From Treponema sp. (GTDB lineage Bacteria; Spirochaetota; Spirochaetia; Treponematales; Breznakiellaceae): a stretch of 7,864 nucleotides of DNA. Under the pieces are notes generated by a model that was not told where the DNA came from, made no database searches, and saw only the letters and a program-made list of their open reading frames with translations. Each line of letters begins with the position of its first letter. Within the stretch, counting starts at the first letter, position 1. The DNA is taken from the NCBI GenBank assembly GCA_031280065.1, contig JAITHH010000266.1, positions 1 to 7,864 on the forward strand, read 5' to 3'. Made by a program: the position numbers and the translations under genes. Below are positions 7,020 to 7,864 of this stretch, one piece after another.

Positions 7020-7864
7020 GGCTTCAACTCCAGGATAGTAAAGATTTCCCCGCTGGGGAGCCCCAACCCGAGGCCCTCGGCGATGCTGGTGAGCAGGTCT
7101 TCCTCGAACTGTTTGAGCTTGATAAAGCAGGACGCGCTGTCCAGGGAGAAGGGCCGCCGCCGGAAGTACATCCGGGTCAGGCGGTACAAGTACGCGGACG
7201 CCGCGTTTTGGAAATGCCGGGGATCGGCCCGCCATATCCCGCCGGGCTCTTCCGGGTTGAGCATATCCGCACGGGGCCAGCGCTTCCAGGGGCCCCGTGA
7301 GTCCAGGGGCAGCTCCAGGGACGCAAGGGCGTCTTCCAGCAGGGCCTTAGCCGCCGGGGAGCGGCGGCCTTTGGGAAGCTCCGGGGCGGCCAGCCGTTCC
7401 CGCGCTTCCTCCGGGCCTAGACCATAGTAGGTCCGCAGCCGGAGGGCCCAGATTGCGTTCCGCAGGGAGATTTCCTCGGCAAGGATATGCCCGATGCCCT
7501 CCCGGTCACGCCGGGGACAGGAATGGAGAGCTTCCCAGAGCGCGGTGTAGTAATGCCGGTCCAGTTTTGCCTGTATCTCGATTTCACCCGCGGCCTTGAG
7601 GTTTTCGCTAATCTCCGGGATCAGGAAAGCAAAGTCCGTACCCTCCAGCATGGCCTTGAGATCAGGATAAGCGCTGAATTTGACCCTGCCAAAGGGCCCC
7701 AGATCGGTAAAAACCGGCTCCTTGAGCTCACCATCCGCCAGGGAGCGGAGGGCGCTCTTGAGGTCCGCGTACTCGTAACTCCGCAGCAGTTCCAGCAGCA
7801 GCCGGGGAGGCTTGGCAAAGGAGCCGATGATGGTGATGATCTGGCCCGCGCTCCGTTCGATGAT
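7016..7864 (-). CDS. atpC: V-type ATPase subunit C (AC39/d-like), 5' partial
   Basis: This subunit caps the K ring and joins it to the central stalk. The frame is open from the right edge to a TGA at 7016-7018, giving 282 residues. The family's full length is about 330-350, so perhaps 50-70 N-terminal residues lie outside. An internal ATG at 7651 is not the true start, because 71 in-frame codons upstream of it are open and protein-like. Recognisable AC39-type pieces are LLRSYEYADLKSALRSL near the visible start, LDRHYYTALWEAL in the middle, and AEEISLRNAIWALRLRTYYG soon after, as in the repeated helical bundle of the family. The C-terminal region (FEEDLLTSIAEGLGLGLP and onward) is less typical. 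Sequence conservation in this family is low, but its position directly before I strengthens the call. The stop codon overlaps the I start by four bases. The alternative symbol is ntpC. Confidence 0.88.
   Translation of the reverse strand: MIERSAGQIITIIGSFAKPPRLLLELLRSYEYADLKSALRSLADGELKEPVFTDLGPFGRVKFSAYPDLKAMLEGTDFAFLIPEISENLKAAGEIEIQAKLDRHYYTALWEALHSCPRRDREGIGHILAEEISLRNAIWALRLRTYYGLGPEEARERLAAPELPKGRRSPAAKALLEDALASLELPLDSRGPWKRWPRADMLNPEEPGGIWRADPRHFQNAASAYLYRLTRMYFRRRPFSLDSASCFIKLKQFEEDLLTSIAEGLGLGLPSGEIFTILELKP
7028..7031 (-). promoter_or_regulatory. Shine-Dalgarno of subunit I
   Basis: GGAG lies eight bases before the ATG at 7017-7019, inside the last codons of C. It supports the start at 7019 over the far-upstream ATG at 7235. 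Confidence 0.6.

Noticed and set aside
7020..7235. 72-residue N-terminal extension of subunit I
   Set aside because: Lies entirely within the C gene and has an Arg/Pro-rich shadow composition. The ATG at 7019 with the ATGA overlap and GGAG fits the family start.
7016..7651. Subunit C as a complete 211-residue protein
   Set aside because: The same frame continues open for 71 more codons to the window edge with C-subunit-like sequence, so the gene is 5' partial.

Overview
This window is almost entirely one minus-strand operon for a rotary V-type (A/V-type) ATPase. Reading in the direction of transcription, from the right edge to the left, the genes are subunit C (AC39/d-like, 5' end beyond the window), I (the 116-kDa/a-like membrane stator), K (proteolipid c-ring), F (central stalk), E (peripheral stalk), A (catalytic) and B (non-catalytic nucleotide-binding). 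The genes are packed with overlaps of 4 or 8 bp, or gaps of 3, 4 and 14 bp. This fits a single polycistronic message with translational coupling, and no promoter is visible between the genes. The promoter, and possibly the G/H stalk gene, must lie to the right of the window.

Together, A and B form the ATP-hydrolysing or ATP-synthesising head. F, C and the K ring are the rotor and its coupling, and E with the cytosolic part of I forms the stator. I and K make the ion path through the membrane. The sequence does not settle whether the pump moves protons or sodium, or in which direction. The rotor shaft subunit D, which often follows B in such operons, is not encoded after B here.

The left end (1-386) is different. 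A plus-strand reading frame open to the left edge and ending at 171 is the tail of a probable XRE-type helix-turn-helix regulator. It converges on the ATPase operon. The 215-bp spacer between the two 3' ends holds an array of GC-rich perfect hairpins, which resembles a REP-like intergenic element and could also stop transcription from both sides.

The protein sequences look most like V-type ATPases of spirochaetes (Treponema and relatives). This is inferred from recalled family resemblance, not from a search. The operon is GC-rich with strong G/C preference at third codon positions, which explains the many long but spurious antisense reading frames. The 3' end of the B gene and the left flank are clearly less GC-rich. 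I see no insertion sequence, tRNA, rRNA, CRISPR array or obviously novel multi-gene system. The points most worth checking are the hairpin array, the missing D gene, the short leader-bearing K subunit and the composition shift in B.
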